Shown piece by piece: positions 45,098 to 54,405 of a stretch of DNA of 64,000 nt. The notes under the pieces were generated by a model that did not search any database, was not told where the DNA came from, and worked only from the letters and a program-made list of their open reading frames with translations. Numbering within the stretch: position 1 is the stretch's first letter; each line of letters begins with the position of its first letter. The position numbers and the translations under genes were made by a program. Source of the stretch: CALGYY01 sp963678485 (lineage in GTDB: Bacteria; Bacteroidota; Bacteroidia; Bacteroidales; CAIWKO01). The DNA is taken from assembly GCA_963678485.1 (NCBI GenBank), contig OY782882.1, positions 4,712,001 through 4,776,000 of the forward strand, in the 5' to 3' direction.

Positions 45098-45757
45098 CTA
45101 CTTAATCTCAATAATGCGGTTTTTGATTGCATACAACACCATTTCTGCAGTGTTCTTAAGTTTAAGCTTCTGCATGATGTGATTCTTGTGAGTATCTACT
45201 GTTTTGCCACTTATGCAAAGCTTGTCGGCGATTTCTTTGTTCGTCATTCCACTAGCACATAGCTTCAAAATCTCCAATTCGCGCGGGGTAAGATCATCCT
45301 TTTCAATCACCGCCTGATCAGCTTTCATCTTTTTCAGATAGCTCTTCATGAAATGTTCACTGACCAATTTACTGTAATACTCCCCTCCCTCACTCACGGT
45401 CTGTATGGCTTCTAGAAGCTCTTCCTTCGAAGTGTCTTTGGGCAAATATCCTTTTACACCCGCTTTCACAGCATTCAGCACAAATTCCTCATCGGTATGC
45501 ATCGAAAGGACTAACATATGCATTTCCGGGTAGCGTTCTGCAACATGGGCCGAGAGCTCAATTCCCGACATACCTTGCATGCTTATATCAAGTATAAGAA
45601 CATCTGGTTTTAATGTCAGCAATTTTTCAAGCGCTTCAACTCCGGAGGCCGCTTCAGCTATCACTTCAATGGCGGCATATTCCGACAGTAAGGATTTTAT
45701 CCCATCGCGAAAGATCCTATGATCGTCAACCAGTATAATTTTTATTTTCTTATCCAT
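45098..45757 (-). CDS. NarL/FixJ-type response regulator
   Basis: A 219-residue regulator. The receiver domain has the acidic pair in ILVDDHRIFRDGI, the phosphorylatable Asp in DVLILDISMQGMSGIEL, and the conserved Lys in GYLPKDTSKEEL. The C-terminal LuxR-type helix-turn-helix (LTPRELEILKLCASGMTNKEIADKLCISGKTVDTHKNHI, quoted as LTPRELEILKLCASG and KTVDTHKNHI) binds DNA. The true start is ATG 45757, not the TTG two codons upstream. The ATG overlaps the end of the kinase gene by 8 bases, so the two are translationally coupled. Targets unknown; the adjacent amt operon is a candidate only by position. Confidence 0.92.
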   Translation of the reverse strand: MDKKIKIILVDDHRIFRDGIKSLLSEYAAIEVIAEAASGVEALEKLLTLKPDVLILDISMQGMSGIELSAHVAERYPEMHMLVLSMHTDEEFVLNAVKAGVKGYLPKDTSKEELLEAIQTVSEGGEYYSKLVSEHFMKSYLKKMKADQAVIEKDDLTPRELEILKLCASGMTNKEIADKLCISGKTVDTHKNHIMQKLKLKNTAEMVLYAIKNRIIEIK

Positions 45758-47552
45758 GAGCAATTGGAATTTTTACATCAATGATGGTCCCGCGATCCTG
45801 CTGCGTTGCAAAGGTACAAATCCCGCCAAGTAATTCCACACGTTCGAGTATATTATTGATGCCGTTGGCACGAATGCTTTGGTTTTGGAAGTTAAATCCA
45901 CAGCCATCATCAGTAATGCAAAGATGCAATCCATCGGCAACTCGCTCAAGAATAATACTCGCATTCGAAGCATGCGAATGTTTGGTGATATTATGCACTG
46001 CCTCTTGCGCAATACGATAGAGATAGATCTGTGTCTTTGCATCCAAATCCGGCGGAATATCAGTTGCTTCGAAAGTAATCGATATCCCCGCCCCCGAAGA
46101 CGCCTCCTTACACAAGGTATTCAGCCCTTTCGCAATGCCAAATGCTTCCAGTACCGGCGGCATCAGGTCGTGCGAAATGGTGCGCACTTCCTGAATGATA
46201 GTGCGTATAAGATCAAGTGCTTCCATCAAACTACTGCGACTCTTTTCAGGATCCGTCTGTCGCGCTTGTTCTAACTTCATCTTTACAGCCAGAATCGATT
46301 GCCCCAGACTGTCATGTAAATCGCGCGAAAGCCGCTGACGTTCCATTTCCTGACCATCAATCATCGAACTTAATCGCTTCAGCCTGGATTCTCTGATTTG
46401 CTCCGATTGTCGCTCCAGCTCTGCGGCCATGTGATTAAAGGCTTCTGTAAGTGCGCCTAATTCATCCTGCGACGAAACCTGCAAATCCAATTTGTACTCA
46501 CCACTAGATATCTTTGATGTAGCCTGCTGCAGGCGGATAATGGGCAAGGTCATTTTTCGACTGATAACGTAGACTATACCGCCCATCATGAAAAAGATTA
46601 TCAGCGCCAGCAATAAGATATCGTTACGCAAGGTATAAATGGGAATCATCGCTTCCGAAGTATCCATTTCAGCTAATATCACCCAGTTCAAATCAGGGAT
46701 ATTAATTTTACTGAACGAACTTAATACCGATATGCCACGATAGTCGAGTATGATTTCTGTTCCCGTTGTACCGGCAAGGGCTTTTCGCGATCCAGTGGTG
46801 GTGACCTTGGTACGAAAAATTGAATGATCCTGAAAACGGGACGCAGTGCGAATGAGATAATCACTTCCGACAATATAAGCCTCACCTGTGCTTCCTAAAC
46901 CGTTCTGCGGATTATTCTCAAACATCATCGCATTAATTGCTTTCACAGATATTTCCAGAATGACAATCCCTTCGGCATTTCCATACTGCACACTGTGAAC
47001 CATGGTGCCAACATAAATGGTGGGATTGTCGGCTTTATCAATCTGATAATCCTGAAAGCAAGTCTTTCCGGTTCTTTTGATGCGCTCGATTAAAGGGCTA
47101 ATCAATATAGAAGAAGTGTCTTCCGTCTCCGATCGAAAATCAATATTCTCTTCAGAGGCACGCAAATCGGCACATTTGAGTCCTCCCTGAGCTGGCAACA
47201 ATATCACTTTGTTATAATATCCACTCGACTTCAGATAGATATTAAGATATGTAGCAAATTCATTTTCACGCAATTCGTTTTGATCGGCAGTATAAACTGT
47301 TTGCTGATCGCCAAACATATTATGAATAGCCTCTGATCCGGCCACCATTTCTATATCCCTCATGCGATCGTTGAAAAAACGCTCCACACTGTTGCTCTTC
47401 TCCACACGTACCGAAGTCAGTTGCTCGAATGTACGTGTCATAATCGCCTTACGGGCGCTATAATAGGAATACATAGCAACCGAAACGATTGTCAACACAC
47501 AAATCGACAAATAAATTAAAAAGTGCTTACCCGTTATGGAAATCTTTATCAC
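45750..47552 (-). CDS. Sensor histidine kinase (HisKA_3 type)
   Basis: A 600-residue membrane kinase. TM1 is at about 11-30 and TM2 at about 308-330, enclosing a large sensing domain (residues 31-305) with Cache-like features (SSGYYNKVILL, GSTGEAYIVGSDYLI, DLNWVILAEMD). A HAMP linker follows (ISRKMTLPIIRLQQATSKI, AFNHMAAEL), then the HisKA_3 dimer region with the phospho-acceptor His in RLSRDLHDSLGQS, and an ATPase domain ending CITDDGCGFNF. It senses a small ligand outside the cell and phosphorylates the overlapping NarL-type regulator. The start is GTG at 47552. A perfect 14-bp palindrome, TTTCCTTAAGGAAA (47567-47580), lies immediately upstream and may be an operator. Confidence 0.9.
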   Translation of the reverse strand: MIKISITGKHFLIYLSICVLTIVSVAMYSYYSARKAIMTRTFEQLTSVRVEKSNSVERFFNDRMRDIEMVAGSEAIHNMFGDQQTVYTADQNELRENEFATYLNIYLKSSGYYNKVILLPAQGGLKCADLRASEENIDFRSETEDTSSILISPLIERIKRTGKTCFQDYQIDKADNPTIYVGTMVHSVQYGNAEGIVILEISVKAINAMMFENNPQNGLGSTGEAYIVGSDYLIRTASRFQDHSIFRTKVTTTGSRKALAGTTGTEIILDYRGISVLSSFSKINIPDLNWVILAEMDTSEAMIPIYTLRNDILLLALIIFFMMGGIVYVISRKMTLPIIRLQQATSKISSGEYKLDLQVSSQDELGALTEAFNHMAAELERQSEQIRESRLKRLSSMIDGQEMERQRLSRDLHDSLGQSILAVKMKLEQARQTDPEKSRSSLMEALDLIRTIIQEVRTISHDLMPPVLEAFGIAKGLNTLCKEASSGAGISITFEATDIPPDLDAKTQIYLYRIAQEAVHNITKHSHASNASIILERVADGLHLCITDDGCGFNFQNQSIRANGINNILERVELLGGICTFATQQDRGTIIDVKIPIAHG

Positions 47553-47678
47553 AGCTTATTAGATTATTTCCTTAAGGAAAGTGATGAGTTGATTTGTAAT
47601 TACTTTATTGTTTCTGACAAAGTTCTGCATTTGTTTCAACACAGCAGTTCGGCTCATTATAAATTAAATATCATTTTC

Positions 47679-48563
47679 TTATGATAGATTATGAATCGCT
47701 TTAAGCATACGCGGACGCCCATTAATATCGCTGCGAAGCTCAGCATCCGCGAAAGCGTAGGAGTTCACAAGCTCGAGCATATCCTGTCCCAAGGCTTCAT
47801 TAATCTCAAAATACAGACTACCACCGGCTTTAAGCGCTGTTTGTGCAAACTTTAAAATATGCTTGTAATAGATGAGTGGATCATCATCACTGACAAACAG
47901 CGCTCCTTCCGGTTCATGTTTCAACACATTGAGCTGCATTTGCTTTTTTTCTGAAAGTCGCACGTAGGGCGGATTACTGACTATCACATCAAATTTATCC
48001 TTGGTGCAAAAACTATCATCAAGAATATCACCCTTGATAAAACTCAGCTTCAACCCAAGTGTTCGCGCATTTTCACCGGCCACCACCATTGCTTCCTGTG
48101 AGATGTCCATGGCCGTCACTGCTTCAGAACCTAAGGCAGAAGCCAGAGCCAGCGCAATACAGCCACTTCCTGTTCCTATGTCGAGTATCGATAATTTCTG
48201 TGGATCGCTCGCAGTCTTATAATCATGAATCACCCACGCAACAAGCTCTTCGGTCTCTGGTCGTGGTATCAGCACAGCAGGATTCACGCTGATTTTAAGA
48301 TCGTAAAACCATGTATAACCAATGATATATTGCAATGGCTTTTGAGCTTTCAACTCCTTAATAGCAAAATGCAACTTAAGCATTTCCGATTCAGTGATGC
48401 TGGCATCTTCTTTCTGTAATACCTCGATTACCGGCCATCCCAGATATGCCTCCAATAGCAAAAACCACATCGATCGAATCTCTTCCCTCGAATAAACACC
48501 TGCAAGTTCCTTTTGCATTGCCGTGTAGATCGCATTTATCTTATTTGATGATGGAAGTTGCAT
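47679..48563 (-). CDS. prmC: Peptide chain release factor N5-glutamine methyltransferase
   Basis: A 294-residue PrmC (HemK) protein that methylates the GGQ glutamine of release factors. Present are the helical N-terminal domain (residues 1-95), IPRPETEELVAWV, the SAM motif ILDIGTGSGCIALALAS, and the catalytic NPPYVR in FDVIVSNPPYV. Length is normal for the family. It is transcribed in the same direction as the RlmI-type gene upstream, with a 41-bp gap, so they may be co-transcribed. Confidence 0.95.
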   Translation of the reverse strand: MQLPSSNKINAIYTAMQKELAGVYSREEIRSMWFLLLEAYLGWPVIEVLQKEDASITESEMLKLHFAIKELKAQKPLQYIIGYTWFYDLKISVNPAVLIPRPETEELVAWVIHDYKTASDPQKLSILDIGTGSGCIALALASALGSEAVTAMDISQEAMVVAGENARTLGLKLSFIKGDILDDSFCTKDKFDVIVSNPPYVRLSEKKQMQLNVLKHEPEGALFVSDDDPLIYYKHILKFAQTALKAGGSLYFEINEALGQDMLELVNSYAFADAELRSDINGRPRMLKAIHNLS

Positions 48564-48604
48564 AATATTTTTATTGAACTACTTATCAACGCAGGATGGA
48601 TTCC

Positions 48605-49786
48605 TTAATCAACAAACAACACCAAACCCTTCAAATATTCGCCTTCGGGATGGAATGCATTAATTGGATGATCCACGGGTTGCGAGAGCTGGTGCATGAT
48701 GCGCACATTGCGTCCTGCCTGAATGGCAGCAGCAATCACCGTTGAATTAAACAATTTCCTGTCGACCACTTGCGAACAACTGAAGGTAAAAATCAATCCT
48801 CCCGGATTTACTTTACGAATAGCTTCCGCATTTAGACGTTTATACCCTTGTACAGCATTATGCCTTACATCGTGATGTTTGGCGTATGCCGGAGGATCAA
48901 GAATTATAATGTCGTACTGTTCTTGTGTATGTTCCAGATAGCGAATAGTATCTTCACAAAATGCTTTATGTACTTGCTCGTCGTAACCATTTAATTTCAA
49001 ATTGGCATTGGTAAGATCAATAGCGCGCGCTGAGCTATCTACCGAATGCACCAAGGACGCGCCCCCTTTGAGTGCCGAAACAGAGAAGCCTCCAGTATAA
49101 CAAAATGTATTCAACACTCTTTTTCCTTTCGACCGTTCCCTTAGCAAATAGCGGCTTTCGCGCTGATCAATAAAAAATCCGGTCTTCTGTCCCAGTTCCC
49201 AATCCACATGATATAAACAGGCATTTTCCGAAATGACACCTTCACCTTTTTCACCATATAAATAACCATTTACAGCACCTATTTCTGATTTCTTTGGTAA
49301 GGTCTCAGCGCTTTTATCATACACACCAATCAAGGCATCGCCGTATATATCCTTCAAAACATCAACAATATCAAAACGCGAATGATACATTCCAATCGAA
49401 TGCATTTGCATTACTGCAACACCTTTATACCAATCGATAATTAATCCGGGCAATCCATCGCCCTCAGCAAAAACCAGTCGGTATGCGTTGGTTTCAGGAT
49501 GATCGGTCAATCCGCACTGCTTCCTGTATGCATAGGCATTCTTAATTTTCTCGTTCCATACATCCTTTGCCGTGATGTTCTGATCGTGCGAAAAAATTCG
49601 AACAGCAATCGAACCAGCCTGATAATGCCCGCTGGCAAGGTATTCATCCTGATTCGAATACACATCAACCACGTCGCCTTCTGACACTTCACCATAAATT
49701 TTCTTAATTGCACCTGAAAATATCCATGGATGAAATCTTCGCACTGCCTCGTCCTTCCCGCTTCTTAGGGTGATTTTTACTGCCAT
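48605..49786 (-). CDS. RlmI/RlmK-type class I rRNA (cytosine) methyltransferase
   Basis: A 393-residue protein with an N-terminal PUA domain (residues about 1-75: RRFHPWIFSGAIKKIYGEV), a central EEHEH-like region (YRLVFAEGDGLPGLIIDWY) and a C-terminal SAM-dependent methyltransferase domain. Motifs: LNTFCYTGGFSVSALKGGA for SAM binding, IILDPPAYAK as the catalytic loop and TFSCSQVV with the second Cys. This design is that of 23S rRNA m5C methyltransferase RlmI and relatives. The precise target base cannot be confirmed by eye. Confidence 0.88.
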   Translation of the reverse strand: MAVKITLRSGKDEAVRRFHPWIFSGAIKKIYGEVSEGDVVDVYSNQDEYLASGHYQAGSIAVRIFSHDQNITAKDVWNEKIKNAYAYRKQCGLTDHPETNAYRLVFAEGDGLPGLIIDWYKGVAVMQMHSIGMYHSRFDIVDVLKDIYGDALIGVYDKSAETLPKKSEIGAVNGYLYGEKGEGVISENACLYHVDWELGQKTGFFIDQRESRYLLRERSKGKRVLNTFCYTGGFSVSALKGGASLVHSVDSSARAIDLTNANLKLNGYDEQVHKAFCEDTIRYLEHTQEQYDIIILDPPAYAKHHDVRHNAVQGYKRLNAEAIRKVNPGGLIFTFSCSQVVDRKLFNSTVIAAAIQAGRNVRIMHQLSQPVDHPINAFHPEGEYLKGLVLFVD

Positions 49787-49985
49787 CTCTTTTTTTATTA
49801 GCTTGATGTTTATACTTTTTGAAACTTTATTTACTTAAAAATGTGTTGATATAAATCGTTTTCAATGAAGCTTTAAAACCGCCAATCGTAACCTTTATCC
49901 TGCTGTTGATGCATGATATCCTCGTTATTCAGGCATTTCGGCATACAAAATATTTGTTATTAAAAAATTCAAAACACTAACGCTA

Positions 49986-50561
49986 CTATTTATTGATATA
50001 AAACCGATAGGGCAATTCTGCATCCTCGCCGGCGTAATCAACACCAATGCGAGGTCCGGCCACAATATCTTTGCTTGCTACATGAATCTTTCGGTCTTCT
50101 ATCCAGATTTCATTCCCTGTAAGATCAATCCCGCTGTGCGAAAAATGCAATCCCAGCGCCTTACTCACTTTGCCGGGACCATTGCTGAATGTGGATCCAA
50201 CTGCATTTTTTCCTGTTCGCATCAACATTGTATCAATGCCTTCAACAGGACGAATTGCACGAATCAAGACCGCATGAGGTATATCCTTACAATTAGTCAC
50301 TACATTAAACAGCGAATGCATTCCATAACAAAGATATACATATGCTGTTCCTCCCCTGGCGTACATAATTTCGGTTCGTTGAGTCCTGCGACCACCAAAT
50401 GCATGCGATGCGCGATCGGTCTCTCCTGCATATGCCTCGGTTTCTGTGATAATTCCGGAAGTACAAATCCCATCGAACTTAGTCACCAAAACCTTACCCA
50501 GCAATTCCTTTGCAAGGAAAACCACATCCTTCTGCTCGTAAAATGCACCTTGTAACTTCAT
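49986..50561 (-). CDS. 3-methyladenine DNA glycosylase (AAG/MPG family)
   Basis: A 191-residue alkyladenine glycosylase of the mammalian AAG type. It contains ELLGKVLVTKFDGICTSGIITETEAYAGETDRASHAFGG (cited in parts: ITETEAYAGETDRASHA with the catalytic Glu region), the intercalating MYARGGTAYVYLCYGMH loop, and ATTENTION-free C-terminal GPRIGVDYAGEDAELPYRFYI. It removes alkylated purines from DNA in base excision repair. Length is typical for bacterial members. It is the first gene of a minus-strand series; the spacer upstream carries a dispersed repeat. Confidence 0.93.
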   Translation of the reverse strand: MKLQGAFYEQKDVVFLAKELLGKVLVTKFDGICTSGIITETEAYAGETDRASHAFGGRRTQRTEIMYARGGTAYVYLCYGMHSLFNVVTNCKDIPHAVLIRAIRPVEGIDTMLMRTGKNAVGSTFSNGPGKVSKALGLHFSHSGIDLTGNEIWIEDRKIHVASKDIVAGPRIGVDYAGEDAELPYRFYINK

Positions 50562-50570
50562 CGCAATAAT

Positions 50571-50730
50571 TAGTGCCTGTCTATAAAGTCCGTCTTAGGC
50601 GTTGCCCTCGTATTGTCGGGCAGTCGTTACACCAGTAAACTCCTGTCTATCAACACTTCGGACGCCTTGTCTTGCCTTAGGCGAGAGCGCTTTCTGATCA
50701 GTCACTGAGTTTATAGACGGACTCTAATTA
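50571..50730. repeat. Dispersed intergenic element in the divergent spacer
   Basis: The 160-bp sequence is bounded by GTCTATAAA (50579-50587) and TTTATAGAC (50710-50718) in inverse orientation. Pieces such as TAGTGCCTGTCTATAAAG and CCCTCGTATTGTCG resemble 23227-23243 and 23350-23363. It may be a degenerate non-autonomous element. Confidence 0.5.
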
Positions 50731-50857
50731 GCCTGCGAAAGTACTAAATATCCGCAAGGAGAACTCTATGATTCACAAGAATAACATAAAGGTATGTGTG
50801 CTTTTGCTCAAATTAAGCATTTTATATTTATTTTTGCCCTTTCACGTAATTTCAACC

Positions 50858-52780
50858 ATGAGCAAAAAACCACCTGTCCCTCAAAGCAAAAAGCTTCCAA
50901 AGTCGCCTGTTAGCGCGAAGCCGGCTGCTGTGGCTGCACCCAAAAGCAGCATCAATATTAAAGCAATCGTTCTGTTTGCTGTGCTTGCCATTTCATTCAT
51001 TTTGTATTTGAAGAATATCTACGGTGCGCAGAATATTGCCGAAGGCTTTACCAATACATTCATCAAGAGGCAGGCCTCATGGATTCTCAGTATTCAACCA
51101 TTGATCGCATTTTTAATATATGCAGTGGTTGGATATATTGGTTATCTTTTCGTTTCTAAAAAAGAACCGGGAAAATGGGTAAACATTGCAATGGGCCTTG
51201 GCTTGCTACTTATCGTTGCCCTTCACTGGCTTGCCTTTAATGCAAGTTTTGAAGTGAATGTTGATGACAATGCATCTTATATGATTGCTGCCAAATCCCT
51301 TGTGCAATACGGCGCTCCATATTATACCTATTTGCCTCCTGATGGCGCTGCTATGAAGGTTGATACCGAAGGTGCACTTGGATTGCCTTTGATGCTTATT
51401 CCCATTTATTGGATTTGGGGAATGAATTTCAAGCCAATGGAAATCATGATTTTCCTTTCGATGATTGGATCAGTGGCTATGTGCTATCTTCTGTTCAAAC
51501 GCCTCACCGATCGTTTGTTTGCAATCATTATTGCCATTGTTTTCGCCACACATCCTTATGTAGTCGCATTCTCCAGCATTATCATGACAGAAATCCCCTA
51601 TCTCTTCTGGTCATTGATGGCGATTTTCCTGGTAATGAAATTTCAATCGCGCGAAAAATTCAGCATCTGGTATTTATTAGCCGCCGTATTTGCTGTATTT
51701 ATGACGTATCTCACACGTGCTGTAGGTATCGGTCTCATCATGGCCACCGTGGTATATATGCTTGCACGCTCAAATATGTGGCCTTACCTGAAAAAGAAAA
51801 GTTTCGGTTTTATCAAGGATACCAAATTTCTGCGATTCATCATCATTTCCGCAGTACTCTTTATCATCGTTCTGCTTTATCAACTCTGGGCCCGCTCGCT
51901 CGGTGGAGTGTCTCAGGCAGAGACTCTGGCAAAGATGAACATCATGGATCTTTTTAAAAAGAACTACGATGCAATTTGGAATGTGCTGGCACAAAATATT
52001 TTTACGGGGACATTAATTCGCTGGAAATTGGCCAATGTTGTTGGTCAACAGCCCGAAGCTGTAGGATTCCTGTGGATTATCATTACGCTCGTTACCTTGT
52101 TCGGATGGATTATCAGTCTATTAAAACGTGAACTGGTTGCCTTCACCGCCTTTTTCGTGATATTGGTTTTAATGGTTGGAAATACTGCGGTTCAGCCTAT
52201 GGTGGTCTCCCGCTATCTGATTATTTTCACTCCTTTCTTTATTTACTTTTTATACAAAGGAATCCAGTGGCCCATTGATAAGCTAAGCAAAACTGCAGAA
52301 TGGGGCAAGGTTCTCGGCACTGTGGCACTAATAGCCATTCTCTCGAGTTCATTCACTGGCAACGCATACAACATCGCCCAATCACACACGGGAAGTCTGT
52401 ACAGCCCGAGTGAAGCTTCGTTCATTGAATGTGCCGAGTGGGCAAAATCCAATATCGATAAGGATGCGATTGTTGCCAGCAGAAAAGAACGGGTGTTCTT
52501 TGTTTTCAGTGATGGACTGCGCGGATACAAGCATTTCTCCAACGCCGATAGCAAATTGCTGGACGAAGGAATGACAATGCAGGAGTTCGAAAAATACAAA
52601 CTCGATCAAATTGCCAAGTACAAAACTTCTTATTTAGTGCTCGACACTTTTAGTAGTTCATCCATGCAGATGATACTGCCCATCATACAAAACAACCCCA
52701 CTAAATTTAAGCTTATTAAAACCTTTGGGGATGAAAAAACCGGACCTTGCTATTTGTTTCAAGTGCTATTAAATGCGTAA
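50858..52780 (+). CDS. GT-C type membrane glycosyltransferase (PMT/ArnT-like)
   Basis: From the ATG at 50858 this is a 640-residue multi-spanning protein starting MSKKPPVPQSKKLPKSPVSA. After the first helices the loop VDDNASYMIAAKSLVQYG carries the Asp pair expected in GT-C transferases, and a later loop has IIMTEIPYLFWSLMAIFLVM. About 11-12 helices are followed by a soluble C-terminal domain (SEASFIECAEWAKSNIDKDA). GT-C enzymes take a sugar from a lipid carrier on the outside of the inner membrane. The in-frame ATG at 50768 is disfavoured because a TATTTTTG -10-like box lies between the two (50829-50836). The next gene, a polyprenyl-phosphate sugar synthase-like GT2, likely supplies its donor. 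Confidence 0.8.
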   Translation: MSKKPPVPQSKKLPKSPVSAKPAAVAAPKSSINIKAIVLFAVLAISFILYLKNIYGAQNIAEGFTNTFIKRQASWILSIQPLIAFLIYAVVGYIGYLFVSKKEPGKWVNIAMGLGLLLIVALHWLAFNASFEVNVDDNASYMIAAKSLVQYGAPYYTYLPPDGAAMKVDTEGALGLPLMLIPIYWIWGMNFKPMEIMIFLSMIGSVAMCYLLFKRLTDRLFAIIIAIVFATHPYVVAFSSIIMTEIPYLFWSLMAIFLVMKFQSREKFSIWYLLAAVFAVFMTYLTRAVGIGLIMATVVYMLARSNMWPYLKKKSFGFIKDTKFLRFIIISAVLFIIVLLYQLWARSLGGVSQAETLAKMNIMDLFKKNYDAIWNVLAQNIFTGTLIRWKLANVVGQQPEAVGFLWIIITLVTLFGWIISLLKRELVAFTAFFVILVLMVGNTAVQPMVVSRYLIIFTPFFIYFLYKGIQWPIDKLSKTAEWGKVLGTVALIAILSSSFTGNAYNIAQSHTGSLYSPSEASFIECAEWAKSNIDKDAIVASRKERVFFVFSDGLRGYKHFSNADSKLLDEGMTMQEFEKYKLDQIAKYKTSYLVLDTFSSSSMQMILPIIQNNPTKFKLIKTFGDEKTGPCYLFQVLLNA

Positions 52781-52827
52781 TTTATTAACTTCTAACACTA
52801 GTAAAATCCTCAAATAAACCGAAAAAC

Positions 52828-52871
52828 CATTTAACTAATTAACCAATCAACTAATTAACTAATCCACTAAC
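52828..52871. repeat. Short degenerate tandem repeat (AACTAATT-like)
   Basis: The spacer before the GT2 gene is made of near-repeats AACTAATTAACCAATC and AACTAATTAACTAATC followed by CACTAACC. It is a low-complexity intergenic tract of the type seen in some Bacteroidota; function unknown. Confidence 0.6.
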
Positions 52872-52872
52872 C

Positions 52873-53820
52873 TTGAACGCAGTCGTTATCCCATCATACA
52901 GAGTCAAAAAACACATACTTGAAGTGATCTCAAGCATTGGTCCTGAGGTGCAGCGCATTTATATTGTTGATGATAAATGTCCGGAAGAAAGCGGAAAGTT
53001 TGTTGAAGCCAATTGCAAAGACCCGCGTGTGATGGTATTGTACAACGAAATAAATAAAGGTGTAGGTGGTGCAGTAAAGACGGGCTATTTAAAAGCACTT
53101 GAAGAAGGAATTGATATCGTAATAAAAATGGATGGCGATGGACAAATGGATCCGGGCTGCCTTCCAAAGCTTATAAAACCAATATTAAATGGTGAAGCCG
53201 ATTATACCAAGGGCAACAGATTTTCCGATTTGAGATCGTTAAAGAAAATGCCCAAAGTTCGTATTCTTGGAAATAGCATATTATCGGTGGTAAACAAATT
53301 TGTGAATGGGTATTGGAATATCATGGATCCAACCAACGGCTACACTGCAATCCACAGAACAGCACTCTCAATGCTTGATTTGGAACGGGTTTCCGATCGG
53401 TACTTTTTCGAAAGCGACATGCTTTTTCGTCTCGGAATTATTCGCGCCGTGCTTTGCGACATCCCCATGCCGGCCATTTACGGCACCGAGAAAAGCGGTT
53501 TAAAAATCAGTAAAGTACTGTTCTCCTTCCCTCCCAAATACATCAACAGATTTTTCAAACGCATTTTTTACAATTATTTTTTACGCGATTTCAACGTAGG
53601 CACCATTCAATTTATATTTGGCATATTGCTCTTCTTTGGAGGTCTTGGATTTGGCCTGTATCATTGGATTCGAAGCGTCGACGTACAAGTTCCAGCAACA
53701 CCGGGGACTGTCATGCTTGCTGCATTCCCTGCTATTCTCGGCTTCCAGCTGTTGCTCTCTGCCCTTCAATACGACATTCGAAATATTCCTGAAAAGGCAT
53801 TGTCGAGGATGGATATGTGA
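52873..53820 (+). CDS. Glycosyltransferase family 2 (polyprenyl-phosphate sugar synthase-like)
   Basis: A 315-residue GT-A enzyme: N-terminal VVIPSYRVKKHILEVI, VDDKCPEESGKF, and the metal-binding DGDGQMDPG around residue 92-100, followed by NGYTAIHRTAL and RYFFESDMLFRLG. Two hydrophobic helices near 240-295 (FIFGILLFFGGLGFGLY, VMLAAFPAILGFQLLLS) anchor it. This is the layout of dolichol/undecaprenyl-phosphate mannose or glucose synthases. It starts with TTG at 52873; no ATG lies near the conserved N terminus. It probably makes the lipid-linked sugar for the GT-C protein 92 bp upstream. Confidence 0.85.
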   Translation: MNAVVIPSYRVKKHILEVISSIGPEVQRIYIVDDKCPEESGKFVEANCKDPRVMVLYNEINKGVGGAVKTGYLKALEEGIDIVIKMDGDGQMDPGCLPKLIKPILNGEADYTKGNRFSDLRSLKKMPKVRILGNSILSVVNKFVNGYWNIMDPTNGYTAIHRTALSMLDLERVSDRYFFESDMLFRLGIIRAVLCDIPMPAIYGTEKSGLKISKVLFSFPPKYINRFFKRIFYNYFLRDFNVGTIQFIFGILLFFGGLGFGLYHWIRSVDVQVPATPGTVMLAAFPAILGFQLLLSALQYDIRNIPEKALSRMDM

Positions 53821-54009
53821 TTAACAACTTAGAAGGTTTATTAAGAAACTGTTTTTATTTTCAACAATTTGTATGCTTTACAAGAATTACAATTTTTTCA
53901 TGGATGTTACTGCATTCACAAATCGGTGTCGCCATCACGCGCCTGATGCGGGATGCAATCGATATATTGATATTCTCAGTAATACAAAGATTAGCTATTT
54001 ATAAAACTC

Positions 54010-54372
54010 ATGGATATTCCTGCAAAATACCTGCGTTCACTGAAATTCATCGTCGTTGCTGATGCCCGTACTGGGGAAGAGCTTGCACTCTACCTTAATC
54101 ATATGCTTCCTGATATGCACCGTGAATTACTTAAAGAAGCACGTAAACAATGGGAAAAGCTTGGTATCACTATCAATTGTCACGGTGGTGGCCGCTTAAG
54201 CGTCAGAGACAATTTGGTGATTTTTTACAGTAAATCGCTTGATTTTGGCAGGTATGAGGATGACACTGTACTGAAACTCGCGCCTGAACACCCCTTGTTT
54301 TCAGGGAAATCATATCGCTTTATTACGAAGTCAGGTGCCGATAGTCCTGAAGAAGTAATAAACAAAATTTGA
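54010..54372 (+). CDS. PHPT1/Janus-like small protein
   Basis: A 120-residue protein that looks like the Janus/Ocnus (14-kDa phosphohistidine phosphatase, PHPT1) family. By eye, the key pattern lines up: His37 in PDMHRELLKEARKQWEKLG corresponds to the catalytic His region (YHADIYDKV in the human enzyme), then CHGGGRLSV (GGGR at 59-62) and VIFYSKSLDFGR, which matches the VYGYSxxFG segment. If so, it could remove phosphate from histidine. The family is mainly known from eukaryotes with scattered bacterial members. Start is ATG 54010. The gene lies 33 bp before the oligopeptide-binding lipoprotein gene. The assignment rests on motif similarity only. Confidence 0.55.
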   Translation: MDIPAKYLRSLKFIVVADARTGEELALYLNHMLPDMHRELLKEARKQWEKLGITINCHGGGRLSVRDNLVIFYSKSLDFGRYEDDTVLKLAPEHPLFSGKSYRFITKSGADSPEEVINKI

Positions 54373-54405
54373 TTATCTTCGTCATTCAGTTTTATCAATG
54401 CTTAC

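Noticed and set aside
50768..50857. N-terminal extension of the GT-C protein from ATG 50768
   Set aside because: A TATTTTTG -10-like box lies between this ATG and the one at 50858, and the shorter form gives a normal cytoplasmic N terminus.
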